A DNA stretch of 64,000 nt from Oribacterium sp. C9. Lineage in GTDB: Bacteria > Bacillota > Clostridia > Lachnospirales > Lachnospiraceae. Position 1 is the first letter of the stretch, and every line of letters starts with the position of its first letter. The notes beneath the pieces were generated by a model. The model had not been told where the DNA came from. It saw nothing but the letters and a program-made list of their open reading frames with translations, and ran no database searches. The DNA is taken from the NCBI RefSeq assembly GCF_002007235.1, contig NZ_MUHW01000013.1, forward strand, positions 1-64,000, in the 5' to 3' direction. The position numbers and the translations under genes are program-made. Below, piece by piece: positions 35,056 to 44,880 of the stretch.

Positions 35056-37334
35056 ACTATCCTTTTAAATTTCTTTTCCAGCTCATATTTCGACATGGAA
35101 ATGATGGTTGGTCGTCCGTGCGGGCAGGCGTAAGGATTCTCAAGAGACAAGAGTTCTCCGATGAGGGCATCCGCCTCCATGAGGCTGAGCTTATTGTTTC
35201 CCTTTACTGCTGCCTTACAGGACATGGAGGCAATCTTATAGTAGATGGAGTCCGGCGTGGTCATGCCGGTCTCGTCACTTAATCCGTCAAGAAGCTCAAG
35301 AAGGAGCTCCTTCTTTCCTATCTCGGGAAGGTCAGTTGGAACCGCGGAGATGCTGAAATCCCTTCCTCCGAGATAGCTTATCTCGAAGCCGAAGCTCTTG
35401 AAATACTCCTCATACTTCTCCATCAGCACTGCCTCTTCAGAAGTCAGCGTGATGAGTATCGCCGGGTTCAGATACTGGCTTGCAGGCTTACGTTCCTTGA
35501 GCCTCTTCATCATCCTCTCAAAATTCACCTTTTCATGAGCCGCATGCTGGTCGATGATGTAAAGCTTGTCGCCATACTCTATGAGCCAGTAGGTCTCAAA
35601 TACCTGCCCTATGATCCTGTGCTGGTTTCTCGCCTTCTCACTCAGGAATCTATCTGAGAACAGAGTTTCCTGAACGGGCTTTGCTTTCTTTACTTCGTTT
35701 TCTGAAGAGTCTTTATCCGTCCGACCCATGGTCTCTGCGCTGTTGTCCTGATTTAAATCCGGTTTCCCAAAGCTTCTATCGAAGGTCTTTTCAACCTCCT
35801 CCTGAGCCGCCTTGAAATCCGAAAGTCCGAAGCCCGAGTTCCTTTCAGAGCTGTTCTGATATCCTGCCCCCCCTGCTGCGTGTTCTCTTCTGTACTGGCT
35901 ATAGCCGCCGGAGAAACCGGTTCCGGACGTTGTCCCTCTTCCGCTTCCCGATGTGTCATATCTGTCATGTGCGCCGGAAGATGTACCGGACCGTGTATCC
36001 GTCTCATCCGCGCTGTCAGTACTCTCATTCCTGTATGAAGATGTGCCGGCAGAGACATTGGCTGACTTCTCACGAAGCTCTGTACCGAAGACACCACTGC
36101 CATCCAGATATATGTCCCCCTTCGGACGAGCCTCAGGGTGAATCTCCGGTCTCAGAGCCTCCTCATACTGGCGGTTAGTGACGCTTTCACGCTTCTGCTC
36201 AAAGGGTTCCACATGAGGCAGCTTCTTTTCCTTCTCTTCGATCTCCACATGAGGATCGAGATCCGCCTTACGGCTTGTGTTCTCATCCCTTCCAAAGGTC
36301 TCGAGATCGGTGTTTACCACAAGCTCAGTCTCTCTGAGTCCGGTCTGTACCGCATCCACAATGGAATTGTACACGAGCATACCGTCGGAGAATCGCACCT
36401 CCAGCTTCTGGGGATGAACATTGACATCAACTATCTCCGGATTCACGTCCACCATAAGGACAGAAAACGGAAACTTATGCTGCATGAGGAAGGCATGGTA
36501 GGCATCCTCTATAGCCTTTGTGATCATCGGATTCTTTACGAATCTGGAATTTACGAAATATATCTCGAAATTTCTGTTGGCTCTGGTGATAACAGGCTTC
36601 CCGATGAAGCCGCGCACAGTCACCGCCGGAAGTCCCGTGAGAGCAGACTCATGGTACTGTCGGTTTATGGTGATGAGCTGGTTAGTAACATCCCTTCCGT
36701 AAATGGAGTAGATCACATCCATAAGGGAGCCGTTTCCGAGAGTCGCAAGTCTCTGGCGTCCATCCTGTATGTATCTGAATGCCACCTCAGGGTGTGCCAA
36801 TGCTTCCTTCTCCAGGATATCCTGGATCCTTGCGGCTTCTGTCTGCGGACTCTTCAGGAATTTCCTTCTGGCGGGAACATTTTTAAAGATGTCCCTTACT
36901 ATAAAAGTGGTTCCGTCCGGGGCGCCTATCTCGGAAAAGTCCTTCTCCACTCCTCCGTCTATCTCATAATGGGAAGCCATCATGGCTCCCGGAGTCTTAC
37001 TGATAAGCTCAACCCTTGAGATACTGGCGATACTGGCGAGGGCTTCTCCTCTGAACCCGAGAGTCTGTATATTCTCGAGGTCTCTTGCATCCTTTATCTT
37101 TGATGTCGCATGGCGGAGGAAGGCTGTACGGATGTCATCCTTTTCGATACCCTGACCGTTATCAGTGATACGTATCATGGATATACCGCCGTCTCTCACC
37201 TCCACTGTCACAGAGGATGAGCCTGCGTCGATGGCATTTTCCAAAAGCTCCTTTACAACGCTGAGAGGTCTCTCTATGACCTCACCTGCTGCTATCTGGT
37301 TGATGGTTTCATTGCTGAGAACATTGATCTTCAT
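35052..37334 (-). CDS. mutL: DNA mismatch repair protein MutL
   Basis: The 760-aa protein has the GHKL ATPase start (IAAGEVIERPLSVVKELLENAIDAG split near 13-40, and GFRGEALASI). A disordered Ser/Gly/Asp-rich linker spans about 340-560. The C-terminal dimer domain has DQHAAHEKVNFE and a CPHGRPT motif, the metal-site pattern of MutL proteins with nicking activity, as in bacteria without MutH. I use the ATG at 37334 instead of a GTG three codons earlier. It follows mutS. Confidence 0.96.
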   Translation of the reverse strand: MKINVLSNETINQIAAGEVIERPLSVVKELLENAIDAGSSSVTVEVRDGGISMIRITDNGQGIEKDDIRTAFLRHATSKIKDARDLENIQTLGFRGEALASIASISRVELISKTPGAMMASHYEIDGGVEKDFSEIGAPDGTTFIVRDIFKNVPARRKFLKSPQTEAARIQDILEKEALAHPEVAFRYIQDGRQRLATLGNGSLMDVIYSIYGRDVTNQLITINRQYHESALTGLPAVTVRGFIGKPVITRANRNFEIYFVNSRFVKNPMITKAIEDAYHAFLMQHKFPFSVLMVDVNPEIVDVNVHPQKLEVRFSDGMLVYNSIVDAVQTGLRETELVVNTDLETFGRDENTSRKADLDPHVEIEEKEKKLPHVEPFEQKRESVTNRQYEEALRPEIHPEARPKGDIYLDGSGVFGTELREKSANVSAGTSSYRNESTDSADETDTRSGTSSGAHDRYDTSGSGRGTTSGTGFSGGYSQYRREHAAGGAGYQNSSERNSGFGLSDFKAAQEEVEKTFDRSFGKPDLNQDNSAETMGRTDKDSSENEVKKAKPVQETLFSDRFLSEKARNQHRIIGQVFETYWLIEYGDKLYIIDQHAAHEKVNFERMMKRLKERKPASQYLNPAILITLTSEEAVLMEKYEEYFKSFGFEISYLGGRDFSISAVPTDLPEIGKKELLLELLDGLSDETGMTTPDSIYYKIASMSCKAAVKGNNKLSLMEADALIGELLSLENPYACPHGRPTIISMSKYELEKKFKRIV

Positions 37335-37385
37335 TTCTATCACCTATCCATAAGCCCCTGACCAAGCTCAATTAATATCCCGATA

Positions 37386-40079
37386 TTATACCCCGAATTT
37401 TGACTTAAGCTCGTATAAAGTGTTCATTGCATCAAGAGGTGTCATGTGGTCCACATCAAGGGACCTGAGATACTGCATCGCCTCTTCAAGTTCAGGACTT
37501 ACTGAAGCGCTGTCTGAGACCGCGCCCGCACTCTTATTTCCGGAAGATCCGGCATCAGCATCCTGTTTCTTTTCCCTGTCTGCAAGGAAGCCTTCCTCAT
37601 CAAATGCCTCCTGAGTGAATCCCTCGCCTGCCTCAATGGTCTTTGCCTTCGCGATGATATCCGCATCACTGAGCTCTCCTGCGATGACCTTCGCTCTGTC
37701 TATGACAGGCTTCGGAACTCCCGCAAGGCTTGCAACGTCGATACCATAGGACTGATCCGCTCCACCGGGAATGATCTTACGTAAAAATACGATATCCTGA
37801 TCGTGATTTGTAACAGCTATACAGTAGTTATTAACACCCTCAAGCTTTCCCTCAAGCTCTGTAAGCTCATGATAATGTGTGGCAAAGAGGGTCTTCGCCT
37901 TAACGACCTTTGCGATGTACTCCACAACAGCCCAGGCGATACTGAGACCGTCGAAGGTACTGGTTCCTCTTCCTATCTCATCAAGGATAAGAAGAGACTT
38001 TGTGGTGGCGTTTCTCAAGATATTGGCCACCTCGTTCATCTCCACCATGAAGGTGGACTGTCCTGACGCCAGATCGTCACTGGCACCGACTCTCGTAAAT
38101 ATCCTGTCACAGATGGAGATCTCTGCACTTCCTGCAGGCACGAAGGAGCCTATGGAGGCCATAAGCACTATAAGTGCCGTCTGACGCATGTATGTGGACT
38201 TACCTGCCATGTTAGGACCTGTGATGATGGCTATACGGTCCGAAGCATCATTTAAGTATGTGTTGTTGGATACGAACATACCGTCTCTTATGAGCTTCTC
38301 AATGACCGGATGTCTTCCATCCTTTATATCTATGATGCCTTCCTCGTTGATCTTCGGACGGCAGTAATTGTTTTCTGTAGCCACCTTGGAAAGAGAGATG
38401 ATACAGTCAATGAGAGCCACATAATGCGAGGTCTTCTGTATTCTCTGAATGTTTCCGCCGATGGTATCTCTCACGTCGCAGAAAAGCTCATACTCCAGCT
38501 GATTAAGCTTCTCCTCGGCACCGAGTATGGTGTTCTGAAGCTCCTCAAGTCTGTCTGTTGTATAACGCTCGCTGCCTGCGAGAGTCTGCTTTCTGATGAA
38601 ATAATCAGGCACCATATCCTTGAAGGTATTGGTGACCTCGAAGCAGTAGCCGAATATACGATTGTACTTTATCTTCAGGGATTTGATTCCTGTCTTTTCT
38701 CTTTCTTCGGCTTCAAGATCCGCGAGCCACTGCTTACCGCTTATCTTGGAATCCTTGTAGCGGTCTACCTCCTCATGGTATCCGCTCTTGATGACTCCTC
38801 CGTCCCTGCTGGAAATAGGAGGATCCTCCTCTATGGCATCGTCTATCAGCTTATACAGGTCAGTCATAGGGTCGATTCCGTCGTGTATCTCCTTGACGAG
38901 CTTGGAATCGAACTGGGAAAGCTCCTGAATGATATCAGGAAGCATTTTCAGTGACTGCTTAAAGGCTATGAGATCTCTCGGGTTCGCTGACTTGTAGCAG
39001 ATACGTCCCAGAAGTCTCTCATAATCGTAGATGGTGTTCAGGTACTCTGAAATTTCCTCTCTATCGATGAAATGGGCACAGAAATCCTCCACCGCATCCT
39101 GACGTGCAAGTATCTCATCCCTGTCGATAAGGGGCTGCTCAATGAATCTTCTGAGCATTCTCGCACCCATAGCAGTCTTTGTCTTATCCAGAACCCAGAG
39201 AAGGGAGCCGCGCTTTTTCTTCTCTCTCATAGTCTCTGTAAGCTCCAGATTTCGCTGGGTAGCCGTATCGATGATCATATACTGGCTGCTGGAATAATAT
39301 CTGATATTCGCGATATGAGCCACAGTGTTCATCTGTGTATCGTAAACATATCTGAGGGCTGCTGCAGCACTGAGTCTCGCAAGATCCTTATCCTGAAGAC
39401 CTATTCCGGAAAGACTTGCATGAAAATGCTCCTGCAAAAGCGCACTTGCCTTCTCATCGTCGTAGACCTCATCATTTAACTCGGTGATAATAAGGTTGAA
39501 TCTGTTCTTTACATCATCAGTGTCTATACCGGAGATCATAAATGCCTGATTGCATACTATCTCTGCCGGAGAGAAACGACTCAGCTCATCCATGACCTCC
39601 TTCTCGTTGAAGCAGGTGGTAGCCAGGAACTCTCCTGTTGTGATATCCACGCTTGATATACCGAAGCCTGTGGAGTCATAGAAGATACTCATGAGAAAGT
39701 TGTTCTTTGACTCATCAAGTGCCTGCTCTGAAGTGAGTGTTCCCGGTGTGATCACACGGATGACACCTCTTTTTACAAGTCCCTTTGAAAGCTTAGGATC
39801 CTCCAGCTGCTCGGCTATAGCTACCTTGTATCCGTTGGATGCAAGTCTCGCCACATAGCCTTCTGCCGCATGAAAAGGGATGCCGCACATAGGAGCACGC
39901 TCCTCCATGCCGCAGTCCTTTCCGGTGAGCACGAGATCAAGCACAGAGGAAGCGGTTTTTGCATCCTCAAAGAACATCTCGTAAAAATCACCTATACGGT
40001 AAAAAAGAATACAGTCCGGATACTGCTTTTTCGTCTCCAGATACTCTGCCATCATTGGTGACAATTTCTTTTCAGCCAT
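37386..40079 (-). CDS. mutS: DNA mismatch repair protein MutS
   Basis: The 897-aa protein finds mismatches and recruits MutL. It has the N-terminal mismatch-binding FYRIGDFYEMFFEDA motif (the Phe-x-Glu reading YEMF), the Walker A GPNMAGKSTYMRQ, Walker B region LLILDEIGRGTSTFDG, and FATHYHELTELE. A short extra stretch with Ala/Ser/Asp precedes the C-terminal helix. GGAG lies upstream of the ATG. A GC-rich palindromic element separates it from miaB. Confidence 0.97.
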   Translation of the reverse strand: MAEKKLSPMMAEYLETKKQYPDCILFYRIGDFYEMFFEDAKTASSVLDLVLTGKDCGMEERAPMCGIPFHAAEGYVARLASNGYKVAIAEQLEDPKLSKGLVKRGVIRVITPGTLTSEQALDESKNNFLMSIFYDSTGFGISSVDITTGEFLATTCFNEKEVMDELSRFSPAEIVCNQAFMISGIDTDDVKNRFNLIITELNDEVYDDEKASALLQEHFHASLSGIGLQDKDLARLSAAAALRYVYDTQMNTVAHIANIRYYSSSQYMIIDTATQRNLELTETMREKKKRGSLLWVLDKTKTAMGARMLRRFIEQPLIDRDEILARQDAVEDFCAHFIDREEISEYLNTIYDYERLLGRICYKSANPRDLIAFKQSLKMLPDIIQELSQFDSKLVKEIHDGIDPMTDLYKLIDDAIEEDPPISSRDGGVIKSGYHEEVDRYKDSKISGKQWLADLEAEEREKTGIKSLKIKYNRIFGYCFEVTNTFKDMVPDYFIRKQTLAGSERYTTDRLEELQNTILGAEEKLNQLEYELFCDVRDTIGGNIQRIQKTSHYVALIDCIISLSKVATENNYCRPKINEEGIIDIKDGRHPVIEKLIRDGMFVSNNTYLNDASDRIAIITGPNMAGKSTYMRQTALIVLMASIGSFVPAGSAEISICDRIFTRVGASDDLASGQSTFMVEMNEVANILRNATTKSLLILDEIGRGTSTFDGLSIAWAVVEYIAKVVKAKTLFATHYHELTELEGKLEGVNNYCIAVTNHDQDIVFLRKIIPGGADQSYGIDVASLAGVPKPVIDRAKVIAGELSDADIIAKAKTIEAGEGFTQEAFDEEGFLADREKKQDADAGSSGNKSAGAVSDSASVSPELEEAMQYLRSLDVDHMTPLDAMNTLYELKSKFGV

Positions 40080-40135
40080 TAATCAGTTTCTCTCCTCTGT
40101 CTAGATTTCTCCTAAAACTTTCAACTTGACAAAAC

Positions 40136-40466
40136 AAGGCTTTGCGGCGGTTTTGGGGAATGGGCGGGGCGACAATGCAGGGCGGATGCCGGCCCACTCG
40201 ATTGAAAGTACAGTCTGCTCGTCCGGTTCGCCCCGATAGCACTTCGTGCTCCCGGGGACGTACAGGCCTCGCATCCTGTTCTTTCAACTCGCAAGCCCAG
40301 GCATCCATCCCTTGCATTGTCGCCTGTAACCTCGAAACCAGCCTCGCCACTCGTGGCAGGTCCCCCATGGGACCTGCCATACAGCACCAGCCTGCGCGTA
40401 AGCGCATTCCAATGGCTGGTGTTCCCAGTGGCTGGGCGGCAGCCTAGTCGCTAAAGCGACTAGGCT
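40136..40466. repeat. GC-rich, heavily palindromic element between mutS and miaB
   Basis: The stretch 40141-40440 is about 62% G+C by my count, well above its neighbours. A long imperfect inverted repeat pairs 40168-40208 with 40281-40324. It encloses a central hairpin (CCCCG-AGCAC/GTGCT-CGGGG, 40231-40257). Further hairpins follow: GGCAGGTCCC/GGGACCTGCC (40355-40378), CACCAGCC/GGCTGGTG with an inner TGCGC/GCGCA (40385-40421), and AGCCTAGTCGC/GCGACTAGGCT (40441-40466), which holds the miaB stop codon. It has no T-runs. It could be a non-autonomous mobile element or a structured RNA. I do not recognise it. Confidence 0.8.
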
Positions 40467-41896
40467 AACTCACCAAAGTAATAAAATCCTTTACTCTCTG
40501 TGAGTTTTACCATCTGCATGGTTCCGATGAGACTCTTGTCTCCCGGGAAATGAACGAGAACACTGTTTGAAAGTCTGCCGGTCACATAGCTCTCCTGGTT
40601 CTTGTTCTCATCCTCAACGAGGACCTCCATTACCTTTCCGAGATCCCTGTTCTCGTTTTCTGCGGAGCTTTCCTGAACTACTTTAAGCAGTCTGTCAAAA
40701 CGCTCCTTAACTATATCCTCAGGTACCTGCTCGAACTTTGCAGCAGGTGTTCCTGTACGCTTGCTGTAGATAAAGGTATATGCAGCGTCGTATCTGCACT
40801 CCTTAACAACATCGATGGTATCCTGGAAATCCTCCTCAGTCTCGCCCGGGAAGCCTACGATGATATCCGTAGTGAGTGTTGCCTCAGGAATAGCCTCTCT
40901 GATCTTGTGAACCAGCTCAAGATAGCTTTCCTTTGTATAGTGGCGGTTCATGCGCTTAAGTATAGCACTTGAACCTGACTGAAGCGGCAGGTGAATGTGT
41001 CTCTCAATGATCGGGTGAGTTCTCATTACCTCGATAAGCTCATCCGAGAAATCCTTAGGATTTGATGTCATATAACGAAGTCTCTTGAGACCCGGAAGCT
41101 CTGCCACAGCCTTAAGAAGCTCAGGGAAGGTTGTGGATCCCGGAATATCGTTTCCGTATGAGTTGACATTCTGACCGAGAAGCATGATCTCGAGACATCC
41201 GTCAGCTATAAGCTTCTCACATTCTCTGAGAATATCTGTGGCATTACGGGATTTCTCTCTTCCGCGGACATAGGGCACGATGCAGTATGTACAGAAGTTG
41301 TTGCATCCGTAGCTTATATTAACTGAGCCCTTGAACTTGAATTTTCTGTCTGAAGGAAGATCCTCAACGATAAGCTTTGTATCATCTATAACCTCGACAG
41401 TACGCTTTCCTGTAACGAGAGACTTGTAAAGAAGCTCAGCAAGCTTGTAGACATTGTGAGTACCGAAGATGAGCTTTACATAAGGATAATGCTTACATAT
41501 ACCTTCAACCTCATCCTTCTCCTGCATCATACAACCTGTGATACCGATGATCATGCCGTCTCTCTTCTCATACTGATGCTTGAGTCTTCCGAGTCTGCCG
41601 TAAAGCTTCTGATTGGCATTCTCTCTGACAGTACAGGTTGTGAAAAGAACGATATCTGCATCCCAGTCATCCTCTGTTGCTGTGTAGCCGCATTTCTCAA
41701 GGATACCCAGAAGCTTTTCGCCATCCTTTGCTGACATCTGGCATCCCATAACCTCTACCATGCAATGAGCCTTGTAGCCCTCCTGCTTGCGGATCTCCAC
41801 AAGCTCACGCACTCTGTCCATAAAATAGTACTGTCTGGCCGGCTCCTCTGCCGGCGCCTGCTCAATTATTTCCTTGTAATCGATGATATATTCCAT
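40460..41896 (-). CDS. miaB: tRNA-2-methylthio-N6-dimethylallyladenosine synthase MiaB
   Basis: The 478-aa radical SAM enzyme adds the methylthio group to isopentenyl-A37 of tRNA. It has an N-terminal methylthiotransferase domain with Cys in EVMGCQMS and TCTVRENANQ, a third Cys in GCMMQE, the radical SAM motif CNNFCTYC, and a C-terminal TRAM domain. The first 40 residues extend beyond the usual start. GAGG precedes the ATG. Together with miaA it completes the ms2i6A pathway. Confidence 0.96.
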   Translation of the reverse strand: MEYIIDYKEIIEQAPAEEPARQYYFMDRVRELVEIRKQEGYKAHCMVEVMGCQMSAKDGEKLLGILEKCGYTATEDDWDADIVLFTTCTVRENANQKLYGRLGRLKHQYEKRDGMIIGITGCMMQEKDEVEGICKHYPYVKLIFGTHNVYKLAELLYKSLVTGKRTVEVIDDTKLIVEDLPSDRKFKFKGSVNISYGCNNFCTYCIVPYVRGREKSRNATDILRECEKLIADGCLEIMLLGQNVNSYGNDIPGSTTFPELLKAVAELPGLKRLRYMTSNPKDFSDELIEVMRTHPIIERHIHLPLQSGSSAILKRMNRHYTKESYLELVHKIREAIPEATLTTDIIVGFPGETEEDFQDTIDVVKECRYDAAYTFIYSKRTGTPAAKFEQVPEDIVKERFDRLLKVVQESSAENENRDLGKVMEVLVEDENKNQESYVTGRLSNSVLVHFPGDKSLIGTMQMVKLTESKGFYYFGELA

Positions 41897-42076
41897 AAAA
41901 CCTCATTGTTAATCCCAGGAGACAGAAAATCCCCTGGGATGAATTAGTACATTATCAGTGTCAAAATTGATATCTCGAAGTTCTCCTTCGTCTTGCCGGC
42001 ATCACCGCAAAATAAAGTGCCGACGCAGAATACGGATTCCTTCCGCCCCGGAAAGAGAAACTTGAACCTGAGCCTC

Positions 42077-43357
42077 TTATCTCACCTGACCGTTTCCGTA
42101 GATCCGGTACTTGTAGGTGGTGAGTTCCCTGAGCCCCATAGGGCCTCTTGCGTGAAGCTTCGATGTGGATATGCCTATCTCCGCTCCGAATCCGAAGCAT
42201 CCTCCGTCTGTAAAACGGGTGGATGCATTCCAGTAGACACATGCGCTGTCTATCTCGTTCAGGAACCTTTCGGCTGCTGCCGGATCCTCTGAAATGATAG
42301 CCTCGCTGTGATGTGTGCTGTTACTGTTTATGTGCTTTATAGCTTCCTGAACACCCGAAACAGTCTTAACGGAAATCTTGTAATCCAGATACTCTGTGGC
42401 GAAATCCTCCCCGGAGGCTCTCTCCACAAGCTCCATACGTATCTTTCCGCCTTTTGAAGCTTCTTCCAATGTCTCATAAGCCTCTTCATCGGCATAGACT
42501 GTCACTCTCTTTTCCTGAAGCTTTTCAACAACAGGAACCAGCTTCGGAAGAGCTTCTCTGTCCACAACCAGAGATTCGCAGGCATTGCACACGCCGATTC
42601 TCTGGGTCTTGGCATTATACACTATCGGGACGGCTTTTTCTACCTCTCCGCTCTTTTCTATATAAATATGACAATTTCCGGCACCGGTCTCTATGACAGG
42701 AACGGAAGCATTGTCCACAACGGCCTTTATGAGGCGATTTGACCCCCGGGGGATGATGACATCCACATAATCATTTAACTGCATAAAGCGATTTGTGGTC
42801 TCGTGATCGGTAGCCTCTATAAGTATAAGGCTGTCGGGATCCACCTTGCAGTCCTCAAGAGCCCTGCGGATAACGGCAACTATAGCCATGTTTGAGTTAA
42901 TGGCGTCAGATCCGCCCTTAAGGATAACCGCATTGGAGGTCTTGAAGCAAAGGGACCATGCATCACTTGTGACATTTGGTCTCGCTTCATAGATGATACC
43001 CACAACCCCGATGGGAACTGCGGTCTTCACCAGCTTAAGCCCGTTTGGTCTCTCGATGGTCTCAAGCGTCTCTCCCACTGGATCCGGGAGACCGGTAATG
43101 TCTCTCACCGCCGAAGCCATGTCGTGAATTCTCGCTTCTGTAAGCCTGAGTCGATCCTTCAGGCCCTCACTCATGCCGTTTTTCTCAGCATTATCAAGGT
43201 CTTTCCGGTTTGCACTGAGAATTTTCGAAACATTGTCCGAATCACAAAGAGCGTCCGCGACACTAAGTAGCACCTGGTTCTTCTGTTCGGAGCTAAGTCC
43301 TATGAGACTGGCAGAAGCCAGCTTTGCATTCTTTCCGATCGTAATGAGATCCGTCAT
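42077..43357 (-). CDS. proA: Gamma-glutamyl phosphate reductase
   Basis: ProA reduces gamma-glutamyl phosphate to the semialdehyde, the second step to proline. The 426-aa protein shows VGIIYEARPNVTSDAWSLC, ILKGGSDAINSN, VIPRGSNRLIKAV, and the active-site Cys in QRIGVCNACESLVV. GGGAGG lies before the ATG. It lies downstream of proB, with a DUF896 gene between. Confidence 0.97.
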   Translation of the reverse strand: MTDLITIGKNAKLASASLIGLSSEQKNQVLLSVADALCDSDNVSKILSANRKDLDNAEKNGMSEGLKDRLRLTEARIHDMASAVRDITGLPDPVGETLETIERPNGLKLVKTAVPIGVVGIIYEARPNVTSDAWSLCFKTSNAVILKGGSDAINSNMAIVAVIRRALEDCKVDPDSLILIEATDHETTNRFMQLNDYVDVIIPRGSNRLIKAVVDNASVPVIETGAGNCHIYIEKSGEVEKAVPIVYNAKTQRIGVCNACESLVVDREALPKLVPVVEKLQEKRVTVYADEEAYETLEEASKGGKIRMELVERASGEDFATEYLDYKISVKTVSGVQEAIKHINSNSTHHSEAIISEDPAAAERFLNEIDSACVYWNASTRFTDGGCFGFGAEIGISTSKLHARGPMGLRELTTYKYRIYGNGQVR

Positions 43358-43477
43358 ACAAACCTCCCTTTAGCATACAGCTAATCAATCATCCTATGAT
43401 ATCCGGGTTAAAAGTTTCTATAAATTTAATATATGGCAGTTCTGCATACCGCTTTTCCGAAATCGGCATAAGTCCGG

Positions 43478-43771
43478 TTACTTCTCAGCAACCTCAATTA
43501 CGTGGCTCTTCTCTTCAGCCATCTCCTTGTCGGTTGCCTCCATTGCCTTCTTTACATTTTTCTTTGCTTCCGCAGGATCCATATCTGAGCCGGCATCCTT
43601 GGATGCATTCTTTATATCCTTGAGATATACTCCAAGGTTCGCCTTTACAGAGTCAATATAGGCTCTTCTTAACTTGGCCTGCTCGTTCTTCTCTTCAGCA
43701 GTAAGTCCGCCGCCCTCCTTGGATTTATGATAAAGCTCATTTATTCTTGCTATTTCTTTCTCTGTAATCAT
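43478..43771 (-). CDS. DUF896/YnzC-like small protein
   Basis: The 97-aa protein starts ITEKEIARINELYHKSKEGG and continues with LTAEEKNEQAKLRRAYIDSVKANL, the DUF896 pattern of Bacillus YnzC. It has an extra acidic/Lys-rich C-terminal 35 residues. Its function is unknown; the Bacillus relative is SOS-linked. It sits between proB and proA. Confidence 0.9.
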   Translation of the reverse strand: MITEKEIARINELYHKSKEGGGLTAEEKNEQAKLRRAYIDSVKANLGVYLKDIKNASKDAGSDMDPAEAKKNVKKAMEATDKEMAEEKSHVIEVAEK

Positions 43772-43850
43772 TTTATTTCCTTACTATTATTTCTTTTATC
43801 TTCTATATGATACGGATTTCGGCCTGCCGACGAACTCTGAAAATACTGTA

Positions 43851-44717
43851 TCATTCGTTCTGTCCGATGTATTCCTTCAGATCGAAATCCTTGTTTTTAT
43901 GCGCAGCAAAAAGAGTACCTATATTTTTGCCCTCGATGATTTCAGTTATGACATCTGCGCCTGTGAACTTGGCGATGACCATGTCAGCACCGGAATCAGT
44001 CGCTATGCGTGCAGCAGCAAGCTTTGCGGACATGCCTCCGGTTCCCACATTGGAACCACTCTTTGACTTGCCCATCTCCAGAATCTTTTCATTTATCTCC
44101 GGAATGAATGGAATAAACTCTGCTTCCGGGTTCTCATGAGGATCGTCGGTGAAAAGACCGTCGATATCCGACAGCAGAATAACGAGGTCAGCATTGACAA
44201 CAGCACCGACTATGGCTGCCAGCTGATCGTTATCTCCGAAAGTCTCCACCTGATTGATCTCAGAGGTTGAAATGGTGTCGTTTTCATTGACTACAGGCAC
44301 TGTTCCGAGGTTCAGGAGCTCTTCAAAGGTATTCTTTGTATTCCTGCAGGACTCCGGTATCAGCATAACGTTTCTGGTGAGAAGAACCTGCGCGGAAATA
44401 ACTCCGTACTCAGAAAAGATCTTCTGATAAGTCATCATGAGTCTGGCCTGTCCGATGGCGGCGAATGCCTGCTTCTCTTCCATGCTGCGGGGTCTTCTGT
44501 GGATACCGAGGGTCTGTCTTCCTGTGGCTATGGCGCCGGAAGAAACGAGGATAACATCCTTTCCCTCTCCGTTAAGATCTGCAATGACTCTTACAAGCTT
44601 TTCTATCTTGGAAAGATAAAGTCCACCTGTCTGCTTGTGGGTAATGCTGGCAGAACCCACCTTGATGACGATACGTTTCTTATCTTTAAGAACTGAGCGC
44701 ATTTCTTCGTTAGTCAT
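43851..44717 (-). CDS. proB: Glutamate 5-kinase, short form
   Basis: ProB phosphorylates glutamate, the first step to proline. The 288-aa amino acid kinase has VIKVGSASIT, LVSSGAIATGRQ, ENDTIS and GGMSAKLAAARIA. It lacks the C-terminal PUA domain found in the 367-aa Escherichia coli protein. I chose the ATG at 44717 (GGAGG five bases before it); the frame is open 19 codons further. With proA it gives a proline pathway; proC is not in the window. Confidence 0.95.
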   Translation of the reverse strand: MTNEEMRSVLKDKKRIVIKVGSASITHKQTGGLYLSKIEKLVRVIADLNGEGKDVILVSSGAIATGRQTLGIHRRPRSMEEKQAFAAIGQARLMMTYQKIFSEYGVISAQVLLTRNVMLIPESCRNTKNTFEELLNLGTVPVVNENDTISTSEINQVETFGDNDQLAAIVGAVVNADLVILLSDIDGLFTDDPHENPEAEFIPFIPEINEKILEMGKSKSGSNVGTGGMSAKLAAARIATDSGADMVIAKFTGADVITEIIEGKNIGTLFAAHKNKDFDLKEYIGQNE

Positions 44718-44880
44718 ATAGGCCTCCATCAGTCTGTGAGAACACATATCTATAGTAACAAAAGCCCTGCTCATGCCTTATCACTCATAAGTCAGGCGTT
44801 TCCCGGAATACTGCTTTAAGTCCGAATCCGGCCAAAGGAGCATCCGTTGAATGGGGCTTTTATTGTAAATGCTCATTATT

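Noticed and set aside
36138-37019. 293-codon plus-strand ORF opposite mutL
   Set aside because: It is a shadow frame of mutL, whose GHKL motifs are clear on the minus strand.
40072-40407. Minus-strand ORFs of 111 and 88 codons inside the GC-rich element
   Set aside because: They overlap the hairpins and the mutS start, lack ribosome binding sites, and exist because GC-rich DNA has few stops. RNA or repeat structure explains the region better.
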